From contig NC_044288.2 of the NCBI RefSeq assembly GCF_004027225.2, forward strand, positions 22,392,744 through 22,456,743: 64,000 nucleotides of DNA, given 5' to 3'. Under the pieces are notes generated by a model. It was not told the DNA's origin, did no database searches, and was given only the letters and a program-made list of their open reading frames with translations. Shown here in pieces: positions 61,169 through 64,000 of the stretch; the first letter of the stretch is position 1; every line of letters starts with the position of its first letter. The translations under genes and the position numbers were made by a program. The stretch comes from Strigops habroptila (lineage: Eukaryota > Chordata > Aves > Psittaciformes > Psittacidae).

Positions 61169-64000
61169 GTAACAAAAATGCATTAGTAACTACCGTGTAA
61201 AATCCAGGGGATACGGTGTCATAAATGTGGTTTTATTTTTCTTATCAGTATCAGGTAATACAAATTGCTTAATTATCATAATCCTGGGACAATAACAGGC
61301 AGCAGAAGGCTACTGCAGGCTTATTTTATATCCGAGTTGGAATAAATCACTGCTCGTGCTGGTAGCAAGCAGTTTCCTAGGGGTGAGTGTTCCTTGATTT
61401 GTTGTCTGTTCTCAGGCTGGTTTTCTTGCCCTCTCTTTTCCTTCTTTTATATGCTTAATGTTACAAAATGGGGGGTTTCTGCCATTTTTGGAATAAGTAG
61501 AGTGGTGGCTGCTAAGAAAAGAATTATTTTCTCACTCCTTCCATGAAAAGCCTCTGTGGCTGCAGGTAAGTGCCCATCCATCAGCTCGCAGAGAATGTCT
61601 TTGTATCAGGGAAGATGACAACCACCCAAAAAGCTGTGTTTTGTCTCGGGGTGAGTAAGAGGTGGCATGTAGAGCCTCTCTCACAGCTGGGCTGGTGGCG
61701 GCAGTGACTGAAGGCTCAGGCGAATGGCAAGTTGCTGCGCGTCGGCTGAGCCGTGCTAATAGGCTCTGTGTGAGGTTAAATGTATTTCCTGAAATCTCAC
61801 TTCCTCAGGTTTATGCCCTTTCCCTCTGATCTCTCTTGCTCTGCTTTCAGCTCGCACATCTCTACCTCCCGTTGGCTGCAGCTGCATGCACAGTGCTCTC
61901 CTCCCTTGTGCTCGGGTGGGTGTGTGAGCATGTTCTGCCTCGTGGGAAAGGACTGGGCTTCTCCCTCCCCAGTGACTGGGAGAGTCTGGAGCAGACTGGG
62001 AGAGTTTCCAGCATCACTTTCAGTGGCTTTATCATTGCAGAGGGTGAATGGAGCAACTCTTTGGAGATGCCAGTGCAAGACCTTTCACTTCTTAAAACCC
62101 AATGTGGTATTTGGGGGGAAGGTAGCTGAAGGAATGTGCTGCTGAGAGAGGGAGTCCATGCACCAGCTGATAGAACTGTTTTTTTCCAGGGCTCTTTGTC
62201 TTGAGTTTCCACACTGAATCTGTCATACACATGCAGAGGCTTCCTTGCTGTTTGTTCTTGATGCTTTTGTTTCACTGATGGCATCTGTCTGACTCAGAGA
62301 ATAAGCGTGAACAATGGGTGCCCAAAGAACTTCGTATTTCTACTCAGGGCTAATTCTGTCTAGTTAAGGATGCCAGAGCATCAGGCCAGCATGCTAAAAA
62401 GCAACCTCCAAACTCCATGGGATGCTTTGGATTCCAGTGTAACAGTCTGGACTATTCCAGCGTAAAATCCTGCCTGCTTGCAGCACGGGATGGGGCAAAC
62501 AATGTCACAAAGGCAAGAGGAGCAGGGACTGGAGCATCAAAGGGAACCACATCCCGCATCAAAGGGGTCAGAAAGGGGGAATGGCAGAGAGGCTGGCAGG
62601 AGCACAGAGGACCCCTTTGTGCATCGATCACAACGTTGCTCTGTGCCCGCGCTGTCGGGGCAGATGGCTGGGCAGCACCTTCTCATCAGGCAGGAAGCTG
62701 ATAAGAAATATGACTTGTCTCTAAGCCAGCATGGCTTTTCCTTCTCTTTCTTCTTCCAGCCAGTTGAATGCATCCAGAGCATTATCTCTGCTTGGTACTG
62801 ACTTTAGCAGCACTGGCTTAATGTAATTACTGAATAGCAGCCAAATACACTTGTGCCGCATAACCCTGGAAGGGCTGGACTTGTCAGAGTCCTCTGCAGT
62901 GAGCACAGCCCTGCTGCTGGAGGATGGGGATCCTGGCAGGTGAGGGTGGCCCTGTGGGACCAGTGGCAGCTCTGCTGCTCCCTCTTCCCCCACCTCCATC
63001 TGAATGGTAACGTGCCATGGCTATTGATAATTGCTCAGCTCCCGGCTGCCCTGCTGCTTCCTCCAGGGCACAAGGTGCCCTGTCAAGTGGAAAATGCCAT
63101 GCCCTGTAGGAATTGCAAGCAAAGGATGCTCTCTGCTCTGTGGCGTGGTCATGAGCATCCCAGAGCCCTGGGACATGAAGCAGCACGTGCCTCTGAGCTC
63201 GCCGCGAGGGAGCGGAGGGGAAGAGATGATCTCTTCTGCTCCTGAGGAGGCAGCCCAAGGGCTCTGTGTTTGCTCAGCTTTTGGTTGCCAACTCTGGTTT
63301 GCTTCTTACCAGTCAGGATTCAAGTTGGCATGTTTGGGAGCCCATCTTGGAGAAGGAGCAGGAAGGTTTGGCTTGCGAGGTCATCCGTAACACGTAAAAA
63401 CCAAATGCAAATGTGAAGAGGCCAGAGCATAACTCATTTATAAAAAGAATTCACAGTGCTTGCACAGCAGCGTACCAAGCCAAGACCCATTCTCAGGCAT
63501 TGCAGGCTCTTTCTCTCAATTATTTACTCTCCTTATCTTCCCCTCTCCCCTCCTCTGACATGCTGCACCATTTCTCACTGCTAATTTCCTCTCCGTCGCA
63601 TAGGGCTGACATGCTGCTTTCCTTGCTCTCGTTTCCTAACATCTTCTCTCCTGCCTTCCCTCCCCGTTTTCTTTCTCCTCCGATTCAAAGCCGCTCCCTG
63701 AATAACTGCTGTCATATTCCCTCTTCTCCCATCCCTCTCCTCACCCATTTTGCCTGTGTGCTTTACTCAAGAGCTCTTTTGATCTTTGGCTTTCTTCTGT
63801 GCTGATTTCAGTGGCCTGAAGCGAGGCAGGAGCTGCTGCCTCACAGCATCCTCTGCCACCCAGAGAGGTTAATAACTTCAAGTCTTTGAGTTTGGGGGTT
63901 TTCTGGGTTTGAAATGGCGAGTCAGGGAAGGAGGTCTCACAGCAGACTCCAGTTAAGAAAAATAAATACATCTTCAAAATGAAGTTTAGAGCACAATTTC
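61169..64000 (+). other. SIL1: SIL1 intron 6, 5' part (runs off the window)
   Basis: There is no CR1, no further SIL1 exon and no recognisable gene in these 2.8 kb. It includes a pyrimidine-rich tract (about 63485-63800). Short open frames show no family resemblance. Confidence 0.8.
63485..63800 (+). repeat. pyrimidine-rich low-complexity tract
   Basis: About 300 bases are strongly T/C-biased on the + strand with repeated TCTCC, CTTCCC and CTCTCC words. No coding signal is present; the open frame here is composition-driven. Confidence 0.6.

Larger units (their letters stand above)
887..64000 (+). other. SIL1: SIL1 gene, 5' part (promoter through coding exon 6; 3' part outside window)
   Basis: Gene-level entry. 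SIL1 (BiP-associated protein, BAP) is an ER-luminal armadillo-like protein that releases ADP from BiP/HSPA5 and so resets the chaperone cycle; human loss of function causes Marinesco-Sjogren syndrome. Five exons with AG/GT borders and compatible phases give 217 codons, and residues 36-217 align with the N-terminal half of the mammalian protein. The remaining exons, encoding most of the BiP-binding armadillo repeats and the ER-retention tail, are not present before base 64000. The gene is long because introns 1 and 3 are about 25 kb each. Codon content and borders show no frameshift or stop, so the locus looks functional. The 5' boundary is inferred from the CpG island, not seen directly. Confidence 0.93.

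Noticed and set aside
63413..63805. 130-codon frame rich in leucine, serine and proline
   Set aside because: It is produced by the pyrimidine-rich tract; no domain or splice context is present.

Overview
The window is avian nuclear DNA. It holds the 5' part of one protein-coding gene, SIL1, on the + strand. SIL1 is the ER-luminal nucleotide exchange factor for the Hsp70 BiP. Five coding exons (26869-26973, 30697-30832, 55858-55978, 57298-57394, 60977-61168) join in phase into 217 codons with no internal stop. They match the N-terminal half of vertebrate SIL1 (about 460 residues in mammals). The C-terminal exons lie beyond base 64000. The bird assignment rests on about 32 CR1 non-LTR retrotransposon fragments (roughly 9.7 kb, about 15% of the window), most of them one young, very similar subfamily, and on one solo LTR of an abundant avian endogenous-retrovirus type. 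A CR1 load this high and this young suggests a lineage with recent CR1 expansion; parrots and woodpeckers are known examples, but I cannot name the species.

Layout. Bases 1-885 are upstream flank ending in a CR1 copy. A CpG island (about 887-1800) with GC boxes, a tandemly duplicated GC-box/inverted-CCAAT module and a good splice donor after 1372 is the probable SIL1 promoter and untranslated exon 1. Intron 1 (about 25.5 kb, 1373-26858) carries 16 CR1 fragments and the solo LTR (11545-12117). Exon 2 has the start codon and signal peptide. Intron 2 (3.7 kb), exon 3, intron 3 (25 kb), exon 4, intron 4 (1.3 kb), exon 5, intron 5 (3.6 kb) and exon 6 follow. The last 2.8 kb is intron 6, which ends with a pyrimidine-rich tract. 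I found no tRNA, rRNA, CRISPR array or second protein-coding gene. Nearly all other open frames are antisense or sense readings of CR1, or GC-rich frames in the CpG island.

I do not see a new gene system. The most interesting structure is CR1 acting on SIL1. A near-identical inverted CR1 pair (137-bp arms, three mismatches) brackets the 97-nt exon 5. Antisense CR1 copies carry a pyrimidine tract plus CAG that resembles a 3' splice site, and one sits 86 nt upstream of the authentic exon 5 acceptor. Several CR1 copies also share an endpoint and have independent internal deletions, and diagnostic changes split the young copies into nested subfamilies.
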